DNA of 64,000 bases from Tenacibaculum finnmarkense genomovar ulcerans (GCF_900239495.1 NZ_OENE01000035.1:99509-163508); one strand, 5' to 3'. Counted from the stretch's first letter, positions 8,047 through 17,541 are shown. The notes: generated from the sequence alone by a model not told the origin. Numbers and translations are program-made.

Positions 8047-10569
8047 TTATCTTAATAAAGAAAAATGCCCTTGGCGTCGATGTGTTTTTCCTTTTTTATC
8101 AATAAGTATCGTTTTAAACCAATAATCGTTAGAAGGAAGTTCTTTTCCATTATGCCTGCCATCCCAACCTTTACTATCAATAGGGATAATGGCTAGGCTT
8201 TTACCAAATCTGTCAAAAATAAGAGTAGTACTTGATCGATAAAAATAAGAATTGACACCTTTAATTTTCCAGATATCGTTTATTCCGTCTCCATTAGGAG
8301 TAAAAAATTTAGGATACTGAATAACAGAAACGATAAGTGTGGCATCCGGTAAACAGCCATTTTTATTGTTTACCACAACGGTATATAAGCCCGCAGTAAT
8401 ATTATTAAATATAGGGCTGTTTTGAAAATTGGTTTGAACGCCTTGCTGATCAATTAATGAAAATTGATACTGATCAGTTCCTAAATATTGATTTGCTGTA
8501 ATTATTTTAATCTGATAGCTGTTTTCACCATGATTATTGTTATCGTCTAAAATAAGAACACCGGCATCATTTAAGTTGGGTTTTTTAGATTCGCTAACGA
8601 TAATTTGACGAGTTCGAGTACAGCCTGCATTATTTTTTGCGGTAAAAATATAAGTGCCTGCCTGTGTGGTATTGTAAAAATAATTGGTACTAAGAATTGT
8701 TGGGTTTCCTTTTAAACGCCACTGATAACTATAAATATTCATTGCTATTGTAGGTTTTAATTCGATTGGTTTTCCATAACAAATAAGGGCGGTATCATTT
8801 AATTGAAAAACAGGTAAAGTGTTTACTTTAATCAAAAAAGAACCCACACCAAAACAGTCGTTATTTGTTTTGTCGATAACTTTAATATACAAAGGTTGTG
8901 CTGTTTTCGCTGGCTTGTTTTTGTTTCGATACTTTGAAATGTTTTTTATAGGATTAATAATAGCATCTCTATCAGTACTTTTTTCAAAAATTAAAACATC
9001 TAAATTTGCCCTGTTTGAAATAGGAAATGTTTTTTTAATTTCTTCTTGAACATCGCTTAAATCAAAATAAGAAATACCGTCGGTATCGTTGTTTTGGTTG
9101 GTGTTATTTCCATTGATATCTAAAAAATCATCACAACTGGTCATGGTTTTTGAATAGGTAATATTTGGAGTAAACCCAACGGTAATGGCTATTTTTGAAA
9201 TAAGATAACAATTTTTATTGGTAATTGTTCGTACCCAAATAGTAGCCCCATTATTTACAGGATGCGTTATTGGATTGGTAATTTCAGCAGTGTTATTTAT
9301 AGCGTTATTTTTAGTAGCGTAGTATTTAAAAGCTTCGTTGCTATAATTTGTTGAAATATTTTTTTCGGCAAGTGTTAAATTAACCGTTGTATGTAAGTTC
9401 GACGTTGTAGCACATTGTTTTAAGTGAACTATATTTTTTACAATTGGTAATGGTTTTGTAATTAAATCAAACGATTTTAAAGAAAAACAGCCCGAAGTAT
9501 TTGTTACTCTTACCCATATTTTTTCTGTTGTAAACGCTGTTTTATTGGTGTACTTAATAGGCAATGGATTGCTATTGCTTTGGGCATCATTTTCAGATGA
9601 AAAATAAGCAATTTGATCTGTAGTATCGGATGAGATAAAAGAATTATCATCCAAATTAAACTCATTAAAACCGGTGCTTGTACAGCTAATTAAATTAGTT
9701 GGAGTTCCTATATTTGTATAAGATGTTACCTTTAGATTAAAGCTTTGTGTAATAAAACACTTGGTTATTGAGCTTGTTAGTCGTACAAAAATAGTTTGAG
9801 GATTACGCGTGTTTTTATATGAATTAGTATTGCTAATCGGGTTGGATCCTAAAATGGCATCATTACTAGATTTATGATAACTAAGAAGAGTATTTGTTTG
9901 ATTCCCTAGAACAATATCATTTTTAGTTAGGTTAAATGTAGTCATAGCATCATCAACTCCATCGGTATCACATTGTGATAAATTTAAAGCATCATTACTT
10001 AAAATAATAGGATTGATAATAGGCGCATCAAAAAAACTAGCCGTTCCTGTCCAGGTTAAATTAAAACTACTGTTTCCAACAGGTCTATCGATAACTAAAA
10101 AATAAGATTCACCAACTTTTACATCTAAAGCTTTAAGAAAACTATTTCCTGAAGGGCCAGGACCTTCAGAGGTGTCTGTTTCTATAAAATTCATTCCTGT
10201 TAGGTTATCGGTTTGATTAGATGCCGATGGGTTTGTAGTAGAGCATCGAATAGCGGTGCCTAAATTAGCACATGTTGCGTTTGGTCCGAAGATAAAAAAA
10301 TCAAAATCTTCAGTAATGGCATTATTTTTTGGAGTTAAAGTAAAACCAAGCGTTCCTGCTGTTTTTATAGTAAGTTGAAACCAAACACTGTTGTTTTCTT
10401 CACTAGAACAACTATTGGAATTTGTTAATTCTTGAGTTCCAGCCCCTGAAACAGTAAGGTCTGAATAACCGCTATTACCACAAACTATAATGGCATCTGT
10501 ACAGTCGTTTTGAGAATATAAAAAAGGGATATAAAAAAACAATAAAAACAAGGGGAGTATTTTTTTCAT
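8047..10569 (-). CDS. T9SS type B sorting-domain surface protein (gliding-associated C-terminal type)
   Basis: The product is 840 residues if it starts at 10569 (MKKILPLFLLFFYIPFLYSQ, a good signal peptide); seven upstream in-frame codons are not needed. Residues of about 25-180 resemble the prepeptidase-like/choice-of-anchor region seen at the N-terminus of many such proteins (DCTDAIIVCGNSG, a cysteine-bearing motif). Several Ig-like repeats of about 85 residues with paired cysteines follow. The C-terminus has the diagnostic FFTPNGDGINDIWKIKGV, LIFDRFGK and WDGRHNGKELPSNDYWF signature of the type B (gliding-associated) sorting domain, so export by T9SS and retention at the cell surface are expected. 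Such proteins often act as adhesins, but ligand and role are unknown here. Confidence 0.88.
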   Translation of the reverse strand: MKKILPLFLLFFYIPFLYSQNDCTDAIIVCGNSGYSDLTVSGAGTQELTNSNSCSSEENNSVWFQLTIKTAGTLGFTLTPKNNAITEDFDFFIFGPNATCANLGTAIRCSTTNPSASNQTDNLTGMNFIETDTSEGPGPSGNSFLKALDVKVGESYFLVIDRPVGNSSFNLTWTGTASFFDAPIINPIILSNDALNLSQCDTDGVDDAMTTFNLTKNDIVLGNQTNTLLSYHKSSNDAILGSNPISNTNSYKNTRNPQTIFVRLTSSITKCFITQSFNLKVTSYTNIGTPTNLISCTSTGFNEFNLDDNSFISSDTTDQIAYFSSENDAQSNSNPLPIKYTNKTAFTTEKIWVRVTNTSGCFSLKSFDLITKPLPIVKNIVHLKQCATTSNLHTTVNLTLAEKNISTNYSNEAFKYYATKNNAINNTAEITNPITHPVNNGATIWVRTITNKNCYLISKIAITVGFTPNITYSKTMTSCDDFLDINGNNTNQNNDTDGISYFDLSDVQEEIKKTFPISNRANLDVLIFEKSTDRDAIINPIKNISKYRNKNKPAKTAQPLYIKVIDKTNNDCFGVGSFLIKVNTLPVFQLNDTALICYGKPIELKPTIAMNIYSYQWRLKGNPTILSTNYFYNTTQAGTYIFTAKNNAGCTRTRQIIVSESKKPNLNDAGVLILDDNNNHGENSYQIKIITANQYLGTDQYQFSLIDQQGVQTNFQNSPIFNNITAGLYTVVVNNKNGCLPDATLIVSVIQYPKFFTPNGDGINDIWKIKGVNSYFYRSSTTLIFDRFGKSLAIIPIDSKGWDGRHNGKELPSNDYWFKTILIDKKGKTHRRQGHFSLLR

Positions 10570-10712
10570 AAAAAATATATTAGTTAACAAATATAGAAAA
10601 TCAATATGTTTTTATTAAGAATAAATAAGAATACATGATTTTCATTTTTTATTATCAACTAGCTAAAAAGTGTTAAAACAGCTGTTATGATGAAATTAAA
10701 TTATAAAGGAAC

Positions 10713-10742
10713 AAAAAACCCTCGAAATTTTCGAGGGTTTTA
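10713..10742 (-). terminator. Terminator downstream of the tiny gene at 10777
   Basis: AAAACCCTCGAAA and its complement form a stem of about 13 bp with a minimal loop. An A run on the plus strand supplies the U tract for minus-strand transcription coming from the protease/tiny-gene unit. Confidence 0.85.
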
Positions 10743-10776
10743 GTAATATAAAAGAATAAAAAAGTAGTCAATTTAA

Positions 10777-10959
10777 TTAAAATCTACTACCAGGAACTTC
10801 AGGACCACTTTGCGCTTGTGCTTTTTGTGGGTTTAAAATTAGATAGGTTCCTAATGCTGTTAAACTTGCATATTTTCCGTATTTCCCTATTTTTTGTAGC
10901 GCTTCTTTTCTTGAAATATCGTTACTATTATTACTGTTATTTTCGGTTTGTTTTTTCAT
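10777..10959 (-). CDS. Tiny signal-peptide-like protein behind the metalloprotease gene
   Basis: A 60-residue protein with a polar start (MKKQTENNSNNSNDI) and then SRKEALQKIGKYGKYASLTA, LGTYLILNPQKAQAQS and a short tail GPEVPGSRF. The core is almost identical to the protein at 4480-4641. The hydrophobic stretch followed by AQAQ-S looks like an export signal with a cleavage site, leaving a mature peptide of about 10 residues; alternatively it stays as a single-pass membrane protein. A lone RK pair resembles but does not satisfy a Tat motif. The gene lies 24 bases downstream of the giant protease gene on the same strand and shares its terminator, so co-expression is likely. Function is unknown. 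Confidence 0.75.
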   Translation of the reverse strand: MKKQTENNSNNSNDISRKEALQKIGKYGKYASLTALGTYLILNPQKAQAQSGPEVPGSRF

Positions 10960-10983
10960 GATGTTTGTTTTTTTTATTAAAGA

Positions 10984-13900
10984 TTATTCTAAAATAATTT
11001 TCTTAGTAATTTTTCCTGTATTTGAAATTAATTCGACAATATAAACGCCTTTTGATGTTTTCGGTAATTCAATTAGGCTAACTCCTGTTGATTTGAATGA
11101 GTTATTAAAAATTGTTTTCCCTAGTATAGAATATACTTTTAAGGAAGCATTTTGTGTTTGTAAACCTGTAATGGTAATCGTGTTTTTATCAGATTTATAA
11201 ATACTTACATTTTGTACCTCTTTATTAACAATAACATCAGGTCTTTTTGAAGTTGTATGAATATAAAACTGTCCAGCTCCTTTTGTGTTATTTTCAACTA
11301 CGATTTTTTTATCAGAAATATCGGTAAATGTATTGGCTATTCTATCTTCTAAATAGATTTTTACATCCGCAGGAAGATTTTTAGCATCTACAGAAATACT
11401 TACTTCTTTACCCATTTTTGTTGTTAATCCAATAGGAATTACTAGTTCTTCAATTTTAGAAGTTGGCAGGGTTTGTATGGCTAATTTATTTCCTTTATTA
11501 TCAGAAATTAATTCGGTAAATACTTCGAAATTACTAGAAACTCCCCCGAATAATTTAGAATCTGAACCGTTATCAAAACCAGTGGTTTTATTGTTTGCAT
11601 AAAATACTTTGGTTGATTTCTGACGAGTTCCATCTTCTACAAATAATTCAAAAGAAGTTTTTGGTGCTTCTCTTTTAAAAGTATCGGTATTTTGATGGCT
11701 TTGATTTGCTTTGGTAAAAGTAATACTACTATTTGCTGGCAATGGGTCAGTAGTTTCTATAAAGAAACCTTGTGCAGGGGCAATTTCTAAACTGTTTTGC
11801 TCATTATATACTTGATAACTTGTTCCGTTCCATATCCAAATTGTTTTTTCGCTTATAGAAGTTTCGTTATTATTTAAAAAAGTAACAGCGTTGATGTAGG
11901 TTGTAAACGGGTTTCCAACTAAATTGTAATTATTTCTAGTTCCGTTATTAATTTCGATGTTCACATCGCTCGTGTTAATTTCTCCTGTGAAAGAAATGTC
12001 GCTAGGCGTTGCTAATTTTAATGAATATCCTTTTGCTAGGTCAAAATTTCCTGTAGAATTTATTGTTTGATAATTCCAAGATTTGGTAAGATGCTCATTA
12101 TTAAAAGGTGCAAAACCAATATTTCCTCGTGTTCCTGATGCAAAAGAAAGTGTTCCACCAGTAATAAAATTCTCAAGAGTTTCTCCTTTTAAAGGCGATG
12201 AAATTAAATACCAATCGGTGTTTTCAATATTTCTCTTATAAGTAACTGTTCCTGTAACGGCTGCTTTTGCCATAAAAGTAGCACCCGATTCAATAGTTAA
12301 ACTGTTAAATCCAACATCATTATTTGCTGTTGGATAGGTTGATAATCCAGCAGGAATTACCACACGACTCGTTGAGGTTGGTAAAGAGTTTGTACTCCAG
12401 TTTGATGCTGTGTTCCAATCATTGTTGCTGTTTCCTGTCCAAGTAATATCGTCATTGGTAATTGTTGAGGTTACGCTGATATTATCAATCCAAATACGAG
12501 TTCCGTATCCTGAAATATTTTTAAATTTGATTAAAATGCTTGAGTTTCCTGTAAAAGCATTTAAATCGATGCTTTCTTTTCTCCAGTCAGATGCTTTTGA
12601 AGGAACAAAATCATTTGCTTCGTTATCATCAGGTGTTGCTTCTAAGTCACGAACTTGAACTGTTTCTAATTCAGTATGTGTTTTATTGTAAACTTCCGTC
12701 CAAGTTAATCCACAGTTTTTAGAAATTAACACCATTAATTTATCTGGAGAATCAGATTCTGCATCAGTACCGTATGCGTTGGTGAATTTAGTATAAGATA
12801 AATCAAAAGCCATTTTTTTATCTCCTTCCGAAGAAAAATCTAAAGGATTGATAATTAATTCATCGATTTTATCCGTAGGATTATCGGCATTATTGATAAT
12901 CATACAAGAAGAGTCTCCATTACCAGCATCATCTCTTTTTTCCCATGAAATATCATCATTATCATGATTTATAATTTCCCAATTGTTAATAGGGAATGTT
13001 CCTTCAAAGTCTTGATTATATGGTAAAGCAGTAACATCTTTTACGGTAACAAAACTTGTTTTGGTAGTGGTTGTTCCTGTTCCAGTGGCATTTGTAGCGG
13101 TTAAAGTTACACTATAATTCCCTGCAGTATCGTAGGTTACTACTGGATTTTTTTCTGTAGAATTTGCAGGTGTTCCACCTTCAAAAGTCCAAGCCCAAGA
13201 AGTTGGTACGCCTGTTGAGGTATCATTAAATTGTACATTGTTTCCTAGACAAGCACTTTCCCCTTGTTTTTCAAAACTAGAAGTTGGTTTTTCTTGACTA
13301 TCGAAATTAACGGTTACATTGTCAATCCAAATACGAGTTCCGTATCCTGATTTATTTACAAATTTCACCAATACATTTGCTAATCCTTGATAATCACTAA
13401 GATTTACACGCTCTTTTCTCCAGTCTGATGCTGTGGTAGGAATCCAATTGTTAGATTCATTTGCATCTGTTGCAGGATCGTCAACAACATTTACAGTTTC
13501 TAAAACGGTATGTGTTTTTTCATATAAAGTTTTCCAAGTTGTTCCACAATCGCTAGAAGCCATCACCATTAATTTATCTGGGCTATCAGCATCAAATTTG
13601 GTATAAGCAACATCGAAATAAAAATCGGTAGCGCCTACGGATAAATCTAAAGAAGGCATGATAATTTCATCCAATTCACCAATGGTTTCATTATCGGCAT
13701 TGTTCATCATCATACAAAAACCATCGCCATTTCCAGCTAAATTACTTTGTTCAAATTCTAATTTCCCATCAAAATTACGAATATTCCAATTGGCAGGAGG
13801 GAAGGTTCCTGAAAAATCTTCACTAAAAGATTGTGCGGTTGGTGTTTTTAAAACGACAAAATTCTCTATGGTTTTTTCTGATGAACCATCGGTGTTTTCA

Positions 13901-15945
13901 ACTTTTAAGCTAACGTTGTAATTTCCGTAAGTATTATAGGTAACCGTCGGGTTTTGTTCGGTAGAAGTTGCAGGTTCTCCTCCTGGAAATTCCCAATTCC
14001 ATGAAGTTGCTGCTGTTCCTGTTGAGGTATCAAAAAATTGAACAACTTCACTTTCACAAACTGAGGCTCTTTTTTTAGTATAAAAATCGACTATTGGTCC
14101 TGTGCTGTTATCTAAAGAAACAGTAACGTTGTCTAACCAAACACGCGTTCCGTATCCTGATACATTTTTAAAACGAATGGCTAAATTTGCTTGTCCGTCG
14201 TAACTGCTTAAATCAACCAATTCTTTTCTCCAATGTGATTTTTGATTAGGAATCCAATCATTTGGCGATAATGCTGATAAAGCAGTTTCTAATTCGGTAT
14301 GTGTTTTTGAATAAACTTCTGTCCAAGTAGCACCACAATCGGTAGAAACTTCGGCTTTTAGCATATCGGCACTCACTTCATCAAATTTAACATAAGCAAC
14401 ATCAAAATAAAGTTGTGCATTTTTAGCGGCTGTTAAATTATAAAAAGGCAATTGCAGGTAATCAGCTTCCCCAATTTTATCATTATCGGCGTTGTTCATA
14501 ACGACACAGGATGAATCGCCATTTCCTGCTTCATCACTTTTTCCCCAAGCTAATTTTCCATCAGGATTTATAACTCTCCATCCTTGAGGCGGAAAAGTTC
14601 CTTCAAAATCTTCCGAAGTATTTGCTATTGAATGTTGGTCAACATCAATAAAATTTGCTGTTTCAGTCTTATTGTAACTTGTACCGTTAAAGCCATTCCA
14701 AACTTCTAATGTTACTTTATACTGTCCTTTAGATACGTAAGTAACTGTCGGGTTTTTTTCTGAAGATGTAGCAGGTGTTCCTCCTTCAAAAGTCCATTTC
14801 CAAGAAGTTGGATTTCCTGTTGAGTTATCTTTAAATTCGATACTTTGAGTACTACATATTGCTGTTATATCACTTTTAAAACTAGCAACAGGCGCATGAG
14901 GTAATATACCTGTAGCAATTAAATTGTCTGTTTGCCAAAGTAAGCTTCTTGAGTATTTAGCAATTGTAGTATCTTCTAGCCAACCATTCATTACATCAAC
15001 CTGATCTTTGGTAAACATAATTTGACAAGAAGTATTGTAATCCATATAATTTTCTACATTTGGATATACATTACACGCATTTAATTTATCTCTTGTACAA
15101 CCTTCCGAACCCATTGTTGGCGGTGTATCAGTAATTCCATCATTTTCAGCAGTCCAAGTTCCTTTATCTTTATCACTTTGATGAAAAGTGTGTCTTAATC
15201 CGAAATAATGACCAAATTCATGCGACATTACTTTTTCAAAACCAACAGCACTAGACGAAGGATTGTCAGGGCAACCAGTTGCTCTTCCTAGATATCGCCA
15301 GTTAAATACGACTCTTGGAACGGCGTCTTGTGTTGGTAAAAATGCGTGTCCAGAAGCGTAATTTCCTTCTGATATTCCGTTTGCAGCAGCTACAATAAAT
15401 ATCTGTAAATAGTATTTATTGTTTTTTCCCCACCACCAATTGTTTGTGGTAATTTTAGGGTCATATCCATCTTCTACAAGCCCATCTTGAACACGCCAGT
15501 TCATTCCTGGGGTTTCTAAAAGATTTCCATCAGGATCTTCGGTAGCTAATAGAAATTCGATATTATCCATTTTTTGTTTTACGCCGTCAAATCTTGGGTC
15601 AGATTCATTCCATTTAGGAAATTCTCCACGAAAATCTTTATTAACAACTTCCATTACGTCGTTAATTCGGCATGCCATGTTTTCTTTACTAACAGAACCT
15701 GCTTCACCTTGTCCGTTGTGTAAAATATGAAAAACTACTGGTATTTTGTAGTCTCTAACACCTGTTCTTTTACTGGTTCTATTAGTTCTTTGTTGTTTTT
15801 TTAATTTAGACATGGATTGTCTAAATTTAATATTGTCTTCTTTAGACAATTTTGTACCACAGCCATTTGTGGTTGCTTTTTGACTGAAAGCTGTAAAAGC
15901 AAACAATAGCAAGGTTAGGGTTGAAAGGTAATTTTTAATATTCAT
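10984..15945 (-). CDS. Giant T9SS-secreted M43 (pappalysin/ungilysin-like) metalloprotease with PKD and MAM-like repeats
   Basis: The 1653-residue protein begins with a signal peptide (MNIKNYLSTLTLLLFAFTAF). Residues of about 65-335 are an M43 metallopeptidase domain: zinc motif H242-E-F-G-H246-Y-F-G-L-R-H252 with Glu243 as general base, and a Met-turn NYMDYN further on. Three repeated units follow, each a PKD domain (starting near residues 349, 616 and 885, with WxWxFxGGTPA and NPxVTY) and a MAM/jelly-roll-like domain ending SGYGTRxWxDNVTV. From about residue 1160 comes a module shared with the 459-4427 protein, and the last 75 residues are a type A T9SS sorting domain. It is probably a surface or released protease. 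It heads a unit with the tiny gene at 10777. Confidence 0.92.
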   Translation of the reverse strand: MNIKNYLSTLTLLLFAFTAFSQKATTNGCGTKLSKEDNIKFRQSMSKLKKQQRTNRTSKRTGVRDYKIPVVFHILHNGQGEAGSVSKENMACRINDVMEVVNKDFRGEFPKWNESDPRFDGVKQKMDNIEFLLATEDPDGNLLETPGMNWRVQDGLVEDGYDPKITTNNWWWGKNNKYYLQIFIVAAANGISEGNYASGHAFLPTQDAVPRVVFNWRYLGRATGCPDNPSSSAVGFEKVMSHEFGHYFGLRHTFHQSDKDKGTWTAENDGITDTPPTMGSEGCTRDKLNACNVYPNVENYMDYNTSCQIMFTKDQVDVMNGWLEDTTIAKYSRSLLWQTDNLIATGILPHAPVASFKSDITAICSTQSIEFKDNSTGNPTSWKWTFEGGTPATSSEKNPTVTYVSKGQYKVTLEVWNGFNGTSYNKTETANFIDVDQHSIANTSEDFEGTFPPQGWRVINPDGKLAWGKSDEAGNGDSSCVVMNNADNDKIGEADYLQLPFYNLTAAKNAQLYFDVAYVKFDEVSADMLKAEVSTDCGATWTEVYSKTHTELETALSALSPNDWIPNQKSHWRKELVDLSSYDGQANLAIRFKNVSGYGTRVWLDNVTVSLDNSTGPIVDFYTKKRASVCESEVVQFFDTSTGTAATSWNWEFPGGEPATSTEQNPTVTYNTYGNYNVSLKVENTDGSSEKTIENFVVLKTPTAQSFSEDFSGTFPPANWNIRNFDGKLEFEQSNLAGNGDGFCMMMNNADNETIGELDEIIMPSLDLSVGATDFYFDVAYTKFDADSPDKLMVMASSDCGTTWKTLYEKTHTVLETVNVVDDPATDANESNNWIPTTASDWRKERVNLSDYQGLANVLVKFVNKSGYGTRIWIDNVTVNFDSQEKPTSSFEKQGESACLGNNVQFNDTSTGVPTSWAWTFEGGTPANSTEKNPVVTYDTAGNYSVTLTATNATGTGTTTTKTSFVTVKDVTALPYNQDFEGTFPINNWEIINHDNDDISWEKRDDAGNGDSSCMIINNADNPTDKIDELIINPLDFSSEGDKKMAFDLSYTKFTNAYGTDAESDSPDKLMVLISKNCGLTWTEVYNKTHTELETVQVRDLEATPDDNEANDFVPSKASDWRKESIDLNAFTGNSSILIKFKNISGYGTRIWIDNISVTSTITNDDITWTGNSNNDWNTASNWSTNSLPTSTSRVVIPAGLSTYPTANNDVGFNSLTIESGATFMAKAAVTGTVTYKRNIENTDWYLISSPLKGETLENFITGGTLSFASGTRGNIGFAPFNNEHLTKSWNYQTINSTGNFDLAKGYSLKLATPSDISFTGEINTSDVNIEINNGTRNNYNLVGNPFTTYINAVTFLNNNETSISEKTIWIWNGTSYQVYNEQNSLEIAPAQGFFIETTDPLPANSSITFTKANQSHQNTDTFKREAPKTSFELFVEDGTRQKSTKVFYANNKTTGFDNGSDSKLFGGVSSNFEVFTELISDNKGNKLAIQTLPTSKIEELVIPIGLTTKMGKEVSISVDAKNLPADVKIYLEDRIANTFTDISDKKIVVENNTKGAGQFYIHTTSKRPDVIVNKEVQNVSIYKSDKNTITITGLQTQNASLKVYSILGKTIFNNSFKSTGVSLIELPKTSKGVYIVELISNTGKITKKIILE

Positions 15946-16454
15946 AAAATTAAAGGTTCTATTTGTTAAATAAATTTTTTGTTAAAAAAATACAGCAGAA
16001 TGAATTGATTTTTTATTGTTTTTTAGGTATTGGTTATCGTTTTTTTTAGGTTAATTAATTTTTAAAATGATATTTTTTACTTTTTAAAATTTTTATCAAA
16101 GGAATAATCTTAGTTTTTTACAATATGATAACATTCGCTATTCTTTTTGTTAGTATTCTTTTATGTACGTTACTTATTTTTTACAGTATTATTTGAGTAA
16201 TATATGAAAGGAAACAGGTAATATTAAATCAGTGTGGTTAATTATTTTTTAGTAAAAGTGTATATTTATTTCATTTATGTTGTATATCTCTCAATAAAAA
16301 CACTTATTTTTTGCTAAATTAGTATTTTTAATTCGGTTATCAATAAAGTAATAAGTAGTTTATCTGTTTTAATTATTGTTAACAATTTGTAAAGTAATTT
16401 GGTATTTATATTCTTTTTTTTGATGAAAAAAAGTGGAACACAATAAATGATTTA

Positions 16455-16486
16455 TTGCATTTTTTCAAAAAAAAACAATACATTTG
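16455..16486 (+). promoter_or_regulatory. Promoter of cold-shock copy 1
   Basis: TTG at 16455-16457, a 21-base spacer, and TACATTTG at 16479-16486 match the Bacteroidota promoter pattern. The same -7 element TACATTTG is conserved before copies 2 and 3. Confidence 0.65.
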
Positions 16487-16499
16487 CAACTAAACAAAC

Positions 16500-16523
16500 G
16501 TTGTTTACACTAAAGTGAGCAAC
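16500..16523 (+). promoter_or_regulatory. 5'-leader hairpin of cold-shock copy 1
   Basis: GTTG (16500-16503) can pair with CAAC (16520-16523) around an inner CACT/AGTG pairing. The equivalent position before copies 2 and 3 has GTTGC...GCAAC. It lies between the -7 element and the ATG, a plausible temperature- or CSP-responsive leader; that role is inference. Confidence 0.4.
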
Positions 16524-16538
16524 ATATAATTAATTATT

Positions 16539-16730
16539 ATGAATAGAGGTACCGTAAAATTCTTTAACGAGTCAAAAGGATTTGGATTTATTACAGAAGA
16601 AGGATCAAACAAAGAACATTTTGTACATGTTTCAGGATTAATCGATGAAATTCGTGAAAATGACGAAGTTGAATTCGAATTACAAGAAGGAAAAAAAGGA
16701 TTAAACGCTGTTGACGTAAGAGTATTATAA
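16539..16730 (+). CDS. Cold-shock protein, copy 1 of 3
   Basis: A 63-residue CspA-family OB-fold protein. It has RNP1-like KGFGFITEE and RNP2-like HFVHVSGL nucleic-acid-binding motifs. It probably binds single-stranded RNA as a chaperone in the cytoplasm. The predicted protein is identical to those at 16938 and 17350; this copy differs from them by three synonymous bases. It has its own promoter, leader hairpin and terminator. Three consecutive copies with separate control suggest a dosage effect or differential timing. Confidence 0.97.
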   Translation: MNRGTVKFFNESKGFGFITEEGSNKEHFVHVSGLIDEIRENDEVEFELQEGKKGLNAVDVRVL

Positions 16731-16760
16731 TATATTATTACCAGAGTAAACTTTTTAAAG

Positions 16761-16791
16761 AAAGCCTATCAATTTATTGATAGGCTTTTTT
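16761..16791 (+). terminator. Terminator of cold-shock copy 1
   Basis: AAAGCCTATCAA (16761-16772) pairs perfectly with 16777-16788 and is followed by Ts. The same stem recurs after copies 2 and 3. Confidence 0.88.
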
Positions 16792-16876
16792 GCGGTTAAA
16801 ATAGTGGCTTAATTCAAAATTGTAAAAAATAATTACAATAAAATTAATATTTACCATTATTTTAAATATTTGGCAT

Positions 16877-16884
16877 TACATTTG
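16877..16884 (+). promoter_or_regulatory. -7 element of cold-shock copy 2
   Basis: TACATTTG in a block of roughly 100 bases that is nearly identical before copy 3. No clear TTG -33 element at standard spacing. Confidence 0.5.
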
Positions 16885-16897
16885 CAGTACAATTAAC

Positions 16898-16921
16898 GTT
16901 GCAATCAATTAAGTAAGCAAC
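16898..16921 (+). promoter_or_regulatory. 5'-leader hairpin of cold-shock copy 2
   Basis: GTTGC (16898-16902) pairs with GCAAC (16917-16921). The element is conserved in position with the other two copies. Confidence 0.4.
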
Positions 16922-16937
16922 ATATATTTTTTATATT

Positions 16938-17129
16938 ATGAATAGAGGTACCGTAAAATTTTTTAACGAGTCAAAAGGATTTGGATTTATTACAGAAGAA
17001 GGATCAAACAAAGAACATTTTGTACACGTTTCAGGATTAATCGATGAAATTCGTGAGAATGACGAAGTTGAATTCGAATTACAAGAAGGAAAAAAAGGAT
17101 TAAACGCTGTTGACGTAAGAGTATTATAA
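16938..17129 (+). CDS. Cold-shock protein, copy 2 of 3
   Basis: A 63-residue CspA-family protein identical in sequence to copies 1 and 3; the 192-base coding region appears identical to copy 3. Motifs are KGFGFITEE and HFVHVSGL. It is flanked by its own -7 element, leader hairpin and terminator, so the whole unit of about 400 bases is what was duplicated. Likely role: RNA chaperone. The duplication is either recent or maintained by gene conversion (inference). Confidence 0.97.
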   Translation: MNRGTVKFFNESKGFGFITEEGSNKEHFVHVSGLIDEIRENDEVEFELQEGKKGLNAVDVRVL

Positions 17130-17159
17130 TATATATTTTATTACCAGAGTAAACTTTTT

Positions 17160-17191
17160 AAAGCCTATCAATTTATTTTGATAGGCTTTTT
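17160..17191 (+). terminator. Terminator of cold-shock copy 2
   Basis: AAAGCCTATCAA (17160-17171) pairs with 17178-17189 and is followed by Ts. Confidence 0.88.
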
Positions 17192-17288
17192 GTTGTAAAA
17201 ACCCACACTTTTATTAATGTTTTGGGCTGTAAAAAAAATATAATGCTAATAAAATCAAATATTTACCATTATTTTAAATATTTGGCAT

Positions 17289-17296
17289 TACATTTG
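17289..17296 (+). promoter_or_regulatory. -7 element of cold-shock copy 3
   Basis: TACATTTG, same context as copy 2. Confidence 0.5.
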
Positions 17297-17309
17297 CAAT
17301 TCAATTAAC

Positions 17310-17333
17310 GTTGCAATCAATTAAGTAAGCAAC
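17310..17333 (+). promoter_or_regulatory. 5'-leader hairpin of cold-shock copy 3
   Basis: GTTGC (17310-17314) pairs with GCAAC (17329-17333), as in copy 2. Confidence 0.4.
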
Positions 17334-17349
17334 ATTTATTTTTTATATT

Positions 17350-17541
17350 ATGAATAGAGGTACCGTAAAATTTTTTAACGAGTCAAAAGGATTTGGATTT
17401 ATTACAGAAGAAGGATCAAACAAAGAACATTTTGTACACGTTTCAGGATTAATCGATGAAATTCGTGAGAATGACGAAGTTGAATTCGAATTACAAGAAG
17501 GAAAAAAAGGATTAAACGCTGTTGACGTAAGAGTATTATAA
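17350..17541 (+). CDS. Cold-shock protein, copy 3 of 3
   Basis: A 63-residue CspA-family OB-fold protein, identical in amino acids to both upstream copies and apparently base-for-base identical to copy 2. It carries KGFGFITEE and HFVHVSGL and has the same leader. Its terminator is slightly diverged and stands about 30 bases before ywbE, so some read-through into ywbE is possible. Confidence 0.97.
   Translation: MNRGTVKFFNESKGFGFITEEGSNKEHFVHVSGLIDEIRENDEVEFELQEGKKGLNAVDVRVL

Larger units (their letters stand above)
15946..16538. other. Divergent intergenic region, 593 bases
   Basis: Very AT-rich spacer between the metalloprotease (minus) and the first cold-shock gene (plus). No reading frame is supported. 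The right end holds a promoter (16455-16486) and a leader hairpin for the cold-shock gene. The remaining 400 or so bases show no recognisable element. Confidence 0.6.
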
